From contig JACMKX010000144.1 of the NCBI GenBank assembly GCA_014379905.1, positions 1 to 64,000 of the forward strand: a DNA stretch of 64,000 bases, given 5' to 3'. The notes beneath the pieces were generated by a model. That model saw only the letters and a program-made list of their open reading frames with translations. It was not told the origin of the DNA and made no database searches. The stretch is from Ferruginibacter sp. (GTDB taxonomy: Bacteria > Bacteroidota > Bacteroidia > Chitinophagales > Chitinophagaceae). Positions 19,301 through 28,881 of the stretch are shown piece by piece. Position numbers and translations under genes: made by a program. The number at the start of each line of letters is the position of its first letter. The first letter of the stretch is position 1.

Positions 19301-21975
19301 TGAGCATTATCTGCATTAAAAGCATTGTTGGTAAGCGTATATCTGTCTACTGCCAGGGGCGCTGTTGTAGAAGAAGTATACAAGCTTGTTCCCGTTGGTA
19401 ATAATACAATAGGTGCTACCACCGCCGGAGGAATACCTGCTGCCAGCGTGGTACCTGTTCCAAAACTCTGCGTATAAAGTACATTCGTAATAACATCGCA
19501 GGGAGGTGTAATGGCCGGTACAGTGATAAGCAAAGGTGTAGGCTGACTTTCTCCCACATCATCTGGTTTATCGTTGCTGTTGAGATCGGGATTTGCACCA
19601 TTGGTAGATACATCCCTTACAGCATCACTAAAAATATTTGTTGCGGTTACAGAGGCTGAGTTGTTGTAAATCACACCCGCAAGAATGCCGGAAATTCTGC
19701 AGGATATCTGTAGCGTGATAGTATTCTGGCCCGGAATATTTGAAAGGGTGCTGCCGGCTACCAGCAGGTTAAAATTACCTGCGGTTTTACCATTGTAAGC
19801 CGGGTTTGGATTGATACCAGCCGGCCCGCTAAAGGAGGTAATGGATGCACTGATATTATTAGCTAAAGTATTAATATTATTAAGGGTATCATAACCCTGC
19901 ACATTGAGCATCGGTGTACCTCCAAAATTCTTTATCACTACTTCGTACACTACATCGTAAGTGCCTGCAGTAACCAATGTTGCGGATACAAGCCGTTTGG
20001 CAACACCAATACCTGTTGGTATGTTCGTCATATCTGCAGAAGTAAAGTTATCGGTAGAAGTGATGGGGCTTAATGCTCCGGTTAGTATATCAATTTCCCT
20101 GTGAAAGCTATTACATATGGCTCCCTGGCGTACACTGCCCACTAATTTACCACTGGCAAAAGCAAGGCCTACCAGGTTATTACCTGAACCTAAAACAAAG
20201 TCGCTGATAAAAGTTGCCACGAGTGGTGTTGCAGTTCCGTAGTCCTGCCAGTTTACCGTAAAATATTTATTATCAAAAGCTGCCAGCATCTGGCGGCCGG
20301 GTGTCATTACCACGTCACCGCTTTGGCGGGTGATAAATCTTGTTCCAAAATTAATTGGAAGAGAAGGGCCCAGGGTATTGGTAGAAAAATCTACCCTTTG
20401 CAGTTCCATATCAAATATCTGGCTGTTTGTAAACCAGAGGTCTCCGATATTATCGTAAGAGCGTATAAACCTGGCGTTTAACCCTGATGCATCATAATAT
20501 GCGATAGCGGGGTTGCCGGATGCCACGATAAGATTAGAAAATGCACCCCTGTTTCCGGAAGCTTCCGGCGTTTCTATGGCAGCCCATGTAGTACCGTTGC
20601 CATTTGTTGCTCTTATATACTTAATATCCTGGTTAGTAAAATCCTGGAAAGAAATAGCAGGGTTACCATTAACAATTGCCATAGAACTGTAGCGGCCTAT
20701 ATCTCCTGCAGCTGCAAGGGTTGAAGCCGCAGGCCATGCAGCACCGTTCAAGTCTGATGATCTTGCGTACAATAGATCTGCATTAACAACATCGTAAAAA
20801 CTAATAGCCGGGTTACCATTCACTACTACCATGGATGCATACTGGCCTACATCGCCTGTTGCGCTCACTGTAACAGCTGCGTCCCATGCGCCACCTGTTG
20901 CATTGGTTGCTCTTATATACCTCAGGTCTCCATTGGTAACATCATAATAGGAAATAGCAGGATTGCCATTTACTACCGCCATGCTAACATACTGGCCTGT
21001 ATTACCTGTTGCATCCAGCGTAACAGGAGCACCCCAGGTGCCGCCATTGGCATCTGATGCCCTTACATATTTAAGATCAGCATTGGTAACATCATAATAG
21101 GCAATAGCCGGATTACCGTTTATTACCACGAGTGAAGTGTATTGTCCTACATTGATCGTTCCCGCGGGATCATCTACTACTACAGGTGCAGCCCATGCAG
21201 TACCATTTGCATTGGTAGCCCTTACATACATTAACCTGTTATTGGTTATATCATGAAATGAAATTGCCGGAAAACCATTTACTATTGCAAGCGAAGGAAA
21301 CTGGCCTACGTTGCCTGTTGCAGCAACGGTAACGGGTGTAGCCCAGCTAACCCCCTGCAAATCATTTGCCCTGCTGTAATGAAGATCATCATTGGTATCA
21401 TCGTAATGAGCAGAAGCCGGAAGACCATTTACCATGGCCGCTGAGATATAGGTTCCTACATCTCCTGCAACATCATAACTTAATGCAGGAACACCTGTTG
21501 TATCCACAAAGTTAATCTGGTATCCGTAACCGGTTACCGGGTCAAATTCGATCCCGATTACCAGCTGGTTATCGAAGGTCTGGAATTTTGTCAACGGCGT
21601 TGCTGAATTGGGGCAGGTTGTTGGCAACCATCTGTATATATGAGTGGTGTACTGGCCTGAAGATACAGTGATCTGTCCAAAATACAGGTAGCCGTCAAAA
21701 GGATTAAACTGTATGGTAGAAAAGTTATCAGAGAAACCCGGGGTTACCAGGTTTGGCTTACAGTTAGACCTGTGGCTTAACACATTGGTAATATCATTGT
21801 AATTATAATATTTCAATGAATCCTGGCTTGTATTGTTGCAAGGATTACCAATACCCACCGGGATGGTTATGGTTGAAGGCTGGGCATAAGCCATGTTTGT
21901 GTGCAACAAAGTGGCACACACAAACAATACAGCGAGATGTTTTATAACCTTGCGGTTAAGTAAATCATTTTTCAT
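16369..21975 (-). CDS. Large secreted protein with 50-residue repeats, TSP3 repeats and T9SS sorting domain
   Basis: 1868 residues. A signal peptide ends near AYAQ (residue 32). Residues about 180-525 hold seven repeats of about 50 residues, each with NGNPAISYYDVTN, then DLxYxRA and a tryptophan, resembling propeller or lectin blades. Then come a DUF11-like segment (ASVTATNIFSDAVRDV), an Ig-like/PKD-like part with paired cysteines, and about 1230-1650 many calcium-binding thrombospondin type 3 repeats (DSDNDGIPD, DLDGDGIPN). The end, FSITPNPASDVASV to GKLIIQH, is a type A T9SS sorting domain. It is probably a cell-surface or matrix adhesin-like protein; ligand unknown. It follows the M1 peptidase gene by 37 bases. 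Confidence 0.88.
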   Translation of the reverse strand: MKNDLLNRKVIKHLAVLFVCATLLHTNMAYAQPSTITIPVGIGNPCNNTSQDSLKYYNYNDITNVLSHRSNCKPNLVTPGFSDNFSTIQFNPFDGYLYFGQITVSSGQYTTHIYRWLPTTCPNSATPLTKFQTFDNQLVIGIEFDPVTGYGYQINFVDTTGVPALSYDVAGDVGTYISAAMVNGLPASAHYDDTNDDLHYSRANDLQGVSWATPVTVAATGNVGQFPSLAIVNGFPAISFHDITNNRLMYVRATNANGTAWAAPVVVDDPAGTINVGQYTSLVVINGNPAIAYYDVTNADLKYVRASDANGGTWGAPVTLDATGNTGQYVSMAVVNGNPAISYYDVTNGDLRYIRATNATGGAWDAAVTVSATGDVGQYASMVVVNGNPAISFYDVVNADLLYARSSDLNGAAWPAASTLAAAGDIGRYSSMAIVNGNPAISFQDFTNQDIKYIRATNGNGTTWAAIETPEASGNRGAFSNLIVASGNPAIAYYDASGLNARFIRSYDNIGDLWFTNSQIFDMELQRVDFSTNTLGPSLPINFGTRFITRQSGDVVMTPGRQMLAAFDNKYFTVNWQDYGTATPLVATFISDFVLGSGNNLVGLAFASGKLVGSVRQGAICNSFHREIDILTGALSPITSTDNFTSADMTNIPTGIGVAKRLVSATLVTAGTYDVVYEVVIKNFGGTPMLNVQGYDTLNNINTLANNISASITSFSGPAGINPNPAYNGKTAGNFNLLVAGSTLSNIPGQNTITLQISCRISGILAGVIYNNSASVTATNIFSDAVRDVSTNGANPDLNSNDKPDDVGESQPTPLLITVPAITPPCDVITNVLYTQSFGTGTTLAAGIPPAVVAPIVLLPTGTSLYTSSTTAPLAVDRYTLTNNAFNADNAHFINLTDRTGNTDGRMLVINADAANTVMYRATFFTSTCSNTQYSLSFYAAFPGNAAYQTLCDAFGGFRYPKIRMRIRDGGTGLIITETSTADITNTAWQQYGLKFVAPASYTQLIIELINDASGGCGNDVVLDDIQFGTCDPTPTVSTSVAAGCMGSPATFTSAITDPAAIGGTIQYQWQVAPTATGVWVNIAGATASTYTIPAVAALDTGRYYRVLIAAAGNIANVNCRFASPATLLQGRLLSVAPTGATRNKNNVCPLIQVSLSVTGGLLGDGAQWVWYAGSCSGTPVGTGAIINVAAPFATTTYYVRAEGTCNITTCESVTIFIACNIDKDRDGMPDFVESYTFPAALADAYNTSYPGFKDINNDHINDDFQADGDSDNDGIPNYLDPTFAGRIDSNSDGTDDRFDMDLDGIINMLDLDSDNDGIPDVVEAGGVDADGDGRIDNYSDIDTDGLSQQLDGSNIGVLFSGVGLGLTDLDGDGIPNTIDRDSDNDGIPDAIEIFGPDANNNAVIDGFVDANVDGLHDSYINATGLLRTGADGNNDGRADTYPNKNHDNDGRANPYDLDSDGDGIADVIEAGFADANYNGFEDAATGIGSDGWSNVIRARPAPLSLRNTEGVGRPDYMDIDSDGDGIPDNIEGQSTLGYRFPAYADSDNDGIDNTYDLAPFTATFGGAGILVYDRDLDGIPDYRDLDTDSDGQVDIVEGHDWNFNGIADEITTPLGLDTDGDGLDDRFDLINSITNVKGTSLYMGNAGILIGDPTPGTIATVQRSTMSGCTFERDWRCVTGVLPISHLLLKAADNNDIVTLNWSIISSMKLSIFEIERSTDNVTYQKIGTESADVRLDQLENFANTDNISALNSSVIYYRIKVIALNGQVKYSNMVAIRKGKTIAPFSITPNPASDVASVRFYTEREMLVTITIRDITGKLVHLQKTKALKGNNIIPLNNLVQYSNGIYHVQLMIDNDVQSGKLIIQH

Positions 21976-22012
21976 AAACAGTTTATTTGTTAGACAGAGG
22001 TATTGAACATTG

Positions 22013-24391
22013 TTATTTTATGAGCGCTATTTTTTTAACTATTTTGAAATATTCTTCTCCCTCAATTTCCACATAATAGGTGCCTGCTGCAAAACCCATA
22101 AGTGGAATACGAAGCTTATTACCCGTAGCTATGGATTGTTTTGCGAGAGATTTAACCACCCTGCCTGCCGCATCTGTAATTTTTACGTTAACAGTAATGG
22201 AAGCCTCTGCTCCGTGGCTGATGTTAATATGATCGCTTGCAGGATTGGGTGTTACTACAAATGAAGCGGTTATTTTATTATTGATACTGGCAATCCTGGT
22301 ATTGAAAGAGGAACCGTTTCTTTCCACAATTTTTATGCGGTAGTAAACTATACCTGCCGGGATATTGTAATCGGTAAAATTGAAATTTCTTGCCTCATTA
22401 TTCTGTGCAGCAGTTTGTGTAGCTATCTTTTCAAACAGCGTTCCGTTGGTACTTCTCTCAATTTCAAATGATTGGTAGTCTAATGTTTGATCTATACTCC
22501 ACAGCAATTTTGCATTGTTATTTTCTTTTTGCGCGCTGAAACTAACTACATTGGTAGCCAGTAAAGCCAGTGTGGCGTCTTTTGTAAAAGCACCGGCTGA
22601 CAGGGTTTCTGCAAGTGAATCAAACACTATCCTTGATGGTACAAAAGGGAGGGAAACCTGTATAAGATTTCCGCCGGAAGCTGAAGAAAATACACCGTCG
22701 TTAACTTTATATAATACACCGCCTTTATCAAACAGCGTAATGGTGGTATCTCGTGTGGGAGCACTGGTTTTAATAAAACGGATAACGACCGGCAGATCAA
22801 AATGTGTATTGTCGGAAGGACCATTTACAGTTTGAGGCAACTGCAATACTACCTGGTTACCAAAGTTGTTCCATTTTGCCCCGTTGTACAGTGCATGCCC
22901 TTTTTTATAGATCCAGTCATCAAACATTTCTGTAAGATCTAAACCACTCACTGCTTCCATATGCCTTTTTACATCATCTGTAAATGCATTGCTGTTCTTC
23001 AATGTAAGGTCGGTCTGGTAATTTTGCAGCGCCTTGTAAAAATTGGTATCACCCAATGTTTTCCTGAGCATACTAATGAACATGGCACCCCTGTCGTAGA
23101 TATAAACAGACGGGTTAAAAATAGTCGTCATGGTAGAAGTATCCTGCTGGAAAATGGGTTTTAAATTATTGGCGAGCGAAGTATTTTTTAAAGAAGTGCG
23201 GTGAGAAAAAGCTGTTGCAGTAATGCTTGGATCAGTTTTATTTTCCAGGTAAACAATTTCACTATACCTGGCAAAACTTTCATTTACCCAGATATCTCTC
23301 CAACTTCCGCAGGTTACTGAAGCGCCAAACCACTGGTGACCCAGCTCATGAGCAATTACACTCCAATCGGAGGCAGCATCATAAGTTGTGGGACCCATTC
23401 CGCTAAATGTATTGTGTTCCATACCGCCACCAAAACCAAAAGTATAATGACCGTATTTTTCTTTTTTAAAGGGATAATCGCTGAACCTGTTGCTAAAAAC
23501 GGTCAGCATTTCTGAGGTTCTTCCCAGCGCTGTTCTGGCAGCAGCGGTATTGGTACCTATCCACAGCAGGTTATACAGATCCATATTGGTACCTCCAATG
23601 TTTACAATGGTGGGTGTAACCGGCCATTGCTCATAATAAGCTACTCCTATAGCCACCTGGTATGATGAGATAGGATATCGGTGTTTCCAGGTGGTTATTT
23701 TATCCGCCCCATTTATTACTTCGCTAATCCTTTTTCCATTGGCTGCGGTCATAAATGCTGATGGTGTGCTCACAATAATATCCACAGAGTCTGCTTTATC
23801 TGCAGCTACTTTGGATTTACACGGCCACCACGTAGAAGCACTGTACGGCTCCGACAATGTATAAATATAATTTCCTGAGCTATGAGATCCCTTTACATAA
23901 CCAGTAGAACCGCCAAAGTCGGTTACAACCGGGGGTATACCTTTATAAAAGACTTTAATAGAATCCAGTGTGCCTGCAGCTACAATTGTTGGGATGCTGA
24001 TTTCCAGCGTATCTGTTTGTTCAGTAATATTGGAAGCATTCAATTTAGCCCCGTGGTATTGAACAGAATCGCAGATAAGTGAATTGGCAAAATCGAATTT
24101 TACCTGGCCAAAATTAGGAGCCAGGGTAGTAAAGTAGGTGGTAACTGCCCCTTTGATGTATTTACCAGGGCTGACGGCTGGTCCTGTACTGTCGGGATTA
24201 ATTCTTACTTCAATCCTGTAATATTTAACATCGTAATCTAAACCGATGAGTTCGGATTGATTGGGTTCTCTCATTAATATTTGACCTGACCGGATTTCGT
24301 TTGCCTGCATATTTTGGTATGCCGGTGAAACCTGTGCGATGGAAACCTGTACTACAAAAAAGAAGACCAATGCAGCGTAAAAATTCTTCAT
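22013..24391 (-). CDS. Secreted M1-family metallopeptidase with T9SS sorting domain
   Basis: A zinc aminopeptidase-like enzyme, about 792 residues from the ATG at 24391 (MKNFYAALVFFFVVQVSIAQ, a clean signal peptide; the earlier ATG at 24445 lacks one). The N-terminal beta domain is followed by GGGMEHNTFS (equivalent of the GAMEN substrate loop) and the zinc motif HELGHQWFG near residue 347, with the third ligand Glu in NESFARYSE. The C-terminus (FVVTPNPASDHINIS to YYVEIEGEEYFKIVKKIALIK) is a T9SS type A sorting domain. It should cleave N-terminal residues of peptides outside the cell. It probably shares a transcript with the large cargo gene at 16369. Confidence 0.93.
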   Translation of the reverse strand: MKNFYAALVFFFVVQVSIAQVSPAYQNMQANEIRSGQILMREPNQSELIGLDYDVKYYRIEVRINPDSTGPAVSPGKYIKGAVTTYFTTLAPNFGQVKFDFANSLICDSVQYHGAKLNASNITEQTDTLEISIPTIVAAGTLDSIKVFYKGIPPVVTDFGGSTGYVKGSHSSGNYIYTLSEPYSASTWWPCKSKVAADKADSVDIIVSTPSAFMTAANGKRISEVINGADKITTWKHRYPISSYQVAIGVAYYEQWPVTPTIVNIGGTNMDLYNLLWIGTNTAAARTALGRTSEMLTVFSNRFSDYPFKKEKYGHYTFGFGGGMEHNTFSGMGPTTYDAASDWSVIAHELGHQWFGASVTCGSWRDIWVNESFARYSEIVYLENKTDPSITATAFSHRTSLKNTSLANNLKPIFQQDTSTMTTIFNPSVYIYDRGAMFISMLRKTLGDTNFYKALQNYQTDLTLKNSNAFTDDVKRHMEAVSGLDLTEMFDDWIYKKGHALYNGAKWNNFGNQVVLQLPQTVNGPSDNTHFDLPVVIRFIKTSAPTRDTTITLFDKGGVLYKVNDGVFSSASGGNLIQVSLPFVPSRIVFDSLAETLSAGAFTKDATLALLATNVVSFSAQKENNNAKLLWSIDQTLDYQSFEIERSTNGTLFEKIATQTAAQNNEARNFNFTDYNIPAGIVYYRIKIVERNGSSFNTRIASINNKITASFVVTPNPASDHINISHGAEASITVNVKITDAAGRVVKSLAKQSIATGNKLRIPLMGFAAGTYYVEIEGEEYFKIVKKIALIK

Positions 24392-24625
24392 TTTGGATTT
24401 GTTTTGGATTTTACTGAGGATATTCTGAGTTTTAATAACGCACACCGTATTAGATTATTGTGCAATAAGGGAACAGTCTGGGAGAAAATGCGTAAAAAAC
24501 CGTAAAAACCGCAGTTTGAAGGATTTAAAAAACGGCTCTTACACCATACAAACGGTAATAATGCACCAGTAGCGGGGTATCCTTTAGCTTACATCCATAA
24601 AATGGAATGACTACATAGGGGGTAG

Positions 24626-25468
24626 TTAAAAAACTATTTGCGCATGGCAGATAAGGGCGTTCTTTGCCGATGGGTCGGTATACTCAACCAAGAGCCGCCC
24701 TTTTGTAAAATCGATTCCGGGTATGTTTTTCAGGGAAAGCTGAACCTGTCTTAATGCATTGGGAGTGTACACTGCCAGGCCCTTCATTAAGGCTACTTGT
24801 GTGCTTTTACTGTCAGTGTTGGGATCAAAATAAAGGACTTTTACATCGCCATAGAGCGATATATTACCGGTGCGGTTAAGTGTAAAACTGATATAGGGCT
24901 CTGTAGTGGCAGTGCCGGCAGTAAATATCTGATTGGAAATGCTGGCAGCCACATTTGTTGGCCCCACTCTTATAATGGTAGCTATTGAAATACCAAAAAC
25001 AGGTTTGAGGTTTACAGATATCCCGGAATCTTTTGCTGTGGTCTTCTGTTCTTCGCCCAGCGCAGTATTATTCAATACATTTTTGAAGAATAGGTGCGAC
25101 CTGTATTCTCCTGCAGCTAACTCATTTAACTTAATGAGCTGCACTTTTACCGACTGCGCTTCATTAGGTGCCAGTGTAACGGTACGTGGAAAAAAACGAA
25201 GATTTTTATGTGCAAATTTTTGCGTGGTATCTTCATCTGTTATCGGTATAAAAATTCCTTTCTCATCCATTTTAAACTGAACAAATGAAATATTGTAGGT
25301 AGCAGTATCTTTTCCAATATTGGCAAGGTTGATCTCTTCGGCTCTTTTGGTGCCATCAAACACAAGCCTTTTGGGCGTGATCAATAAATCGCCCTGTGCC
25401 TGCGTGTTAAAGGCTACCAGCAATAATAAAGCAACAAGGCTATTCCGCAAAAGACGAACGGTTGTCAT
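24626..25468 (-). CDS. PapD-like periplasmic pilus chaperone
   Basis: 280 residues: signal peptide to AFNTQAQG, then a two-domain Ig-like pattern of fimbrial chaperones. The G/A-strand start LLITPKRLVFDGTKRAEEINLANIG corresponds to the strand carrying the conserved Arg. SVKVQLIKLNELAAGEYRSHLFF corresponds to the F-G region, with its Lys and the 'GEYRSHL' signature seen in alternate-type chaperones. The C-terminal domain starts near VFGISIATIIRVG. It would bind pilin subunits in the periplasm and deliver them to the usher. It follows a DUF4402 pilin-like gene after a terminator and belongs to the group 24626-29400. Assignment to the PapD-like fold is strong; its partners are inferred from position. 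Confidence 0.8.
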   Translation of the reverse strand: MTTVRLLRNSLVALLLLVAFNTQAQGDLLITPKRLVFDGTKRAEEINLANIGKDTATYNISFVQFKMDEKGIFIPITDEDTTQKFAHKNLRFFPRTVTLAPNEAQSVKVQLIKLNELAAGEYRSHLFFKNVLNNTALGEEQKTTAKDSGISVNLKPVFGISIATIIRVGPTNVAASISNQIFTAGTATTEPYISFTLNRTGNISLYGDVKVLYFDPNTDSKSTQVALMKGLAVYTPNALRQVQLSLKNIPGIDFTKGRLLVEYTDPSAKNALICHAQIVF

Positions 25469-25550
25469 GTAAAATGTAGAAAGATTAAATCTACAGAAAT
25501 TATGTGGAACTAAGTTCTGTAAAAATGAAACTGAATGGATATAAATAAAA

Positions 25551-25581
25551 AATGAAGCTGTATATAAAATACAGCTTCATT
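25551..25581 (-). terminator. Terminator after the DUF4402 pilin-like gene
   Basis: A perfect 13-bp stem (AATGAAGCTGTAT / ATACAGCTTCATT, 5-base loop). On the minus strand it is followed by TTTTTTATTTAT, 13 bases after the stop at 25594. It would let the pilin message exceed that of the downstream chaperone. Confidence 0.85.
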
Positions 25582-25593
25582 TTTTATATAAGC

Positions 25594-26115
25594 TTAGTTA
25601 TAATTTACCAATACAGTAAAGGGAGAAGAACTGGTGTAAACACCTGGTACCTGTGAACCATTTACAATCAGGTCTGCACCCACATAAACAGTTTGTGTTC
25701 CAAGGTTATCCAATAAACCGGTCGCAATACTTTTGCTGAAATTATCAACAGTCATATTATCTGTACCACTAGTGATCTGGATGCTTGCGTTCAGAAAGTT
25801 AAAATCATACGTGAAATTGGCCTGGCCGGTTACTACGAAAGTTGCAGCCGAAACTGTACCTGTATTAGCCGGAAAAGTTACACCACCTGCACCTGCAGAG
25901 TTACGAACACCTGCTGCTGAGGGTTCTAAAATAACCGTACCACCTGTAGCATCTACTGAAAGGTTACCGAAATTCAAGTCGGTTGTTTTTGAAATACTAA
26001 TTGGGGCCACAATAGTTGCTGATGCATTTGCTGTAGCTGTAGCCTGTGCATTTGCATTTACTGCAAAAAATAACATTGCAACTGCGGTTCCAAAAATTTT
26101 TTGTGTTTTTTTCAT
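25594..26115 (-). CDS. DUF4402 protein, probable major pilin-like subunit
   Basis: 173 residues: signal peptide ending at ANAQA, then a beta-rich DUF4402 domain (ISISKTTDLNFGNLSVDATGG; VTFPANTGTVSAATFVVTGQ). It is rich in Ala, Thr, Ser, Val and Asn with no cysteine. The last strand SPFTVLVNYN alternates hydrophobic residues and has a penultimate Tyr, with a Gly 16 residues from the end. This recalls the beta-zipper by which chaperone-usher pilins bind their chaperone. It sits between the usher-like and chaperone genes and has its own terminator, as expected for an abundant subunit. Domain call confident; pilin role inferred. Confidence 0.8.
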   Translation of the reverse strand: MKKTQKIFGTAVAMLFFAVNANAQATATANASATIVAPISISKTTDLNFGNLSVDATGGTVILEPSAAGVRNSAGAGGVTFPANTGTVSAATFVVTGQANFTYDFNFLNASIQITSGTDNMTVDNFSKSIATGLLDNLGTQTVYVGADLIVNGSQVPGVYTSSSPFTVLVNYN

Positions 26116-26258
26116 CTTTTTAGTTTTGGATTTGATTTGGGGTTTTTTAATTGATTTGGTTTACAATAAGCTAAAACGTGTTGATTTAAAAGATATTGCG
26201 GTTTTATAAAAAAATATAAAGTATTTTTTTATCTACCCAATGCAATATTTTATGGATT

Positions 26259-28844
26259 TTATGGTTGCGGATCATTGTTTGATTCTATAATGAGCTGCAG
26301 GTTGTCAATGATATCTCCCTCTTTATTTTCTTTTATAATAAAAGACAGGGGTGCCGCATCATTCTTCATCTTTATTTTAGTTAACTGCATTTCATCTGTA
26401 TGTGCTGTATATTTTCCCGGTATTAAGCCCAGGTAGCTAAAATAACCATCGCCTTCTGTAATAATTTTTGCCACCTTGTTTTTTTGTTCATCATAAATAT
26501 GAACGATCACCCTTCCTATGCCTCTTGTTTCCTTGTTTGTTTTTACATACACATAACCTCCTGCTTCACCTACTACCGACACGGGTATAACTATTTGTTT
26601 TACCATATTAGGCTCGGATATTATTTCTATTACTTTATGTTTTATTTTATAGGCAGGATTATCAAAATTTTTATCATCCAGCAGCACATAGTACTTATTG
26701 TATGCTTCCAGGGCCGAAATTTTTACTGCGGCTTTGTTAGGGCTGCGGTCTATTTTACATCCGTCTACCCTTACACCAAGATTGAGTACTTCTGGTTCAT
26801 TTTTATCACGCCGGGCATTACAATTGTAATCAAGGAAAGGCAGCACCAGGATGGTTCCCCTACCAACATTACTCCTGTCTGAAGCAGTTATTTTTTTTCC
26901 GTCAAACAATAAACCCCCGGAGGCTGTTTGCGTAATACTCATGTAATCCCCCGTCTGGCGGGCTGTTGCGCCTACCTGTGCAAACGAAAAATTATGTCGC
27001 AGGCCTACGGTAAATCCCGAGTAGTGAATTAGTTTATTCTTTTCATATCCTACGGTAGCCACCATATTTTTAAAAGCTCTTTTTTCTGCTTCTGCTTTTA
27101 CCATCACTATATCTTTTCGCTGGTAGTGATATTGCAACTGTGGCGATAACCTTATATTAAATGGCAGGGGAATATTAAATGCAAGCCGGCTCAATATTTC
27201 GGGCCTGTCAAAAAATACTGCGTAGGTAGTAATGTTGGAATTGATTCGTCCCCTGGTGGCACTCATTAATAATTCGGCAGTTTTTAATTCTCCTTTGTAA
27301 AATTTTGAGTAGTTCATTGTCAGCCTGCTAAACCCAACTATCTTTTTCATTTTAAAAGGAATGGATGCCATGAGCTTCCTGTCCTGCAGGCTTGTAGTTC
27401 TTATAGCTTCCTGCCCAGCTGCATATTTAATGTACTGTGCTTCCAGCTGTAATTTATTTTTAAGCCGCAGGTTAGCAGCGCCTTTCAACATTGTTCCCGG
27501 AGCATACTCTCCAAAAAGAATTACAGCATTGCCTAACCGTGCAGAGGCATTTAAAAACGGCAGCAATTTGCGGTTGTATAAACCACTGTTATACTCTGCG
27601 CCCGATCCAATAGTAATACGCTTCGAAAACCCGTAATTCATATGCAACCGGGTGAATGGATTGTGCAGACTATCGGATGTGGTACCGGCTGTTACAGAAT
27701 AGTCAACCATATTTTTTGGTAAAAAAGCAAAGGGAATATTGATGAGCTGTTCGCTCATACGTTCTTCGCCCCAGGGTCCGTAAAATTTATATTTTACATT
27801 GCTGTTACCATATACCAAGGGTACTTCAAAAGAAAAAAGACCTGATGCATCGGCTTTTGCATAATCAACCAGTACATCGTTTACATACAATTCCACTACC
27901 CAGCCCGGTTCTGTTATATCACTTACCAGGTAGGATCCAAAAGATCTTCTTTGCCTGGTAGTTGTATTATTGATCTGTACCCCAAGTAAAGACGGTATGG
28001 AAGAAAACGTATTAGGGGAATTTACCCTGCCAAGACTTATTTGTTTAAAATATTTTTTCTCGTTGTTTACATAGCGCCATAAAAAATACTGGTTGTTTAA
28101 TGAAACCGGAATGGTATTAGAAAGGTATAACTGCGCAGTTGCTTCGCCGCCTGCTACTACGCCACCAATACCTATTCTGGCCAGCATATTATTGTCTCCT
28201 CTAAAAGAGGAAGCCGTTACACTCCAATCTAAGGCACCCAGGTGCGCCAGTTCAAATTTTCTTTTTATAACAGTATCCGCTTTTATTTCGCCTTTTATCT
28301 TTGTAATATTCCTGCGCATCTGTTCCAGCCTTTTTTCCCGCATAAAGGGAAGTTCTACTTTGGAATTAAAATCAACCGTTAAGCTGCGAAAATTGAATTT
28401 GCATTCCAGTCCGAATACACTACCGAGGTAGCTTGCGTTTAAATAAAATTCATTGGAAGAAAATATAATGTCATTCGGATTCAGTTTTATAAGGGTATCC
28501 TTATAATAAATTTGATTATCGATCCTGTTAATGCTGTAAATGTCTTGGGGATTCATTAAATGCCCGCTAATAGAATAGGCAGATGCAGACAAACTATTTT
28601 TAATGGTAAGAAAGTTAAAGAGATCGGTTACAGGAAGGTAAATTTGCTGGCCAATGATCAAAGCAGGAATTTCGGCTGTACCAATGCTTTGCCCCCTTAA
28701 AGTTACTATAATTTCATCAAACTCAACCCCGGCTTGCTGTGCAGCCGTTTTACCGGGCAACAATAACATTGCTCCCAGCAAAAAAATTAGCAGTACAGTA
28801 AGGGATAACTTCCTGGTTGGGCAGAAAGTTGGCTGATTTTTCAA
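26259..28844 (-). CDS. Usher-like outer-membrane protein
   Basis: 861 residues, the size of fimbrial ushers. After a signal peptide (to GKTAAQQ) there is a periplasmic N-terminal domain (IYLPVTDLFNFL, FYLNASYLGSVFGLECKF). Residues about 215-740 show barrel strands. Near 310-370 a segment reads EPGWVVELYVNDVLVDYAKA, then FSFEVPLVYGNSNVKYKFYG and SVTAGT. This matches the usher pattern 'VELYVNG..., F-xx-PL-xx-G-x-G-xx-xx-xx-x-D-xx-G' around the plug. The C-terminal 100 residues look like a carboxypeptidase-regulatory-type Ig domain (GRVIVHIYDEQKNKVAKIITEGDGYFSYLGLIPGKY), as in alternate-type ushers. It would secrete and polymerise the DUF4402 subunits. Homology is by pattern, not by search. Confidence 0.7.
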   Translation of the reverse strand: MKNQPTFCPTRKLSLTVLLIFLLGAMLLLPGKTAAQQAGVEFDEIIVTLRGQSIGTAEIPALIIGQQIYLPVTDLFNFLTIKNSLSASAYSISGHLMNPQDIYSINRIDNQIYYKDTLIKLNPNDIIFSSNEFYLNASYLGSVFGLECKFNFRSLTVDFNSKVELPFMREKRLEQMRRNITKIKGEIKADTVIKRKFELAHLGALDWSVTASSFRGDNNMLARIGIGGVVAGGEATAQLYLSNTIPVSLNNQYFLWRYVNNEKKYFKQISLGRVNSPNTFSSIPSLLGVQINNTTTRQRRSFGSYLVSDITEPGWVVELYVNDVLVDYAKADASGLFSFEVPLVYGNSNVKYKFYGPWGEERMSEQLINIPFAFLPKNMVDYSVTAGTTSDSLHNPFTRLHMNYGFSKRITIGSGAEYNSGLYNRKLLPFLNASARLGNAVILFGEYAPGTMLKGAANLRLKNKLQLEAQYIKYAAGQEAIRTTSLQDRKLMASIPFKMKKIVGFSRLTMNYSKFYKGELKTAELLMSATRGRINSNITTYAVFFDRPEILSRLAFNIPLPFNIRLSPQLQYHYQRKDIVMVKAEAEKRAFKNMVATVGYEKNKLIHYSGFTVGLRHNFSFAQVGATARQTGDYMSITQTASGGLLFDGKKITASDRSNVGRGTILVLPFLDYNCNARRDKNEPEVLNLGVRVDGCKIDRSPNKAAVKISALEAYNKYYVLLDDKNFDNPAYKIKHKVIEIISEPNMVKQIVIPVSVVGEAGGYVYVKTNKETRGIGRVIVHIYDEQKNKVAKIITEGDGYFSYLGLIPGKYTAHTDEMQLTKIKMKNDAAPLSFIIKENKEGDIIDNLQLIIESNNDPQP

Positions 28845-28881
28845 TCTGTTGGATTTATTGGATATTGGTCTGGCAATTTAT

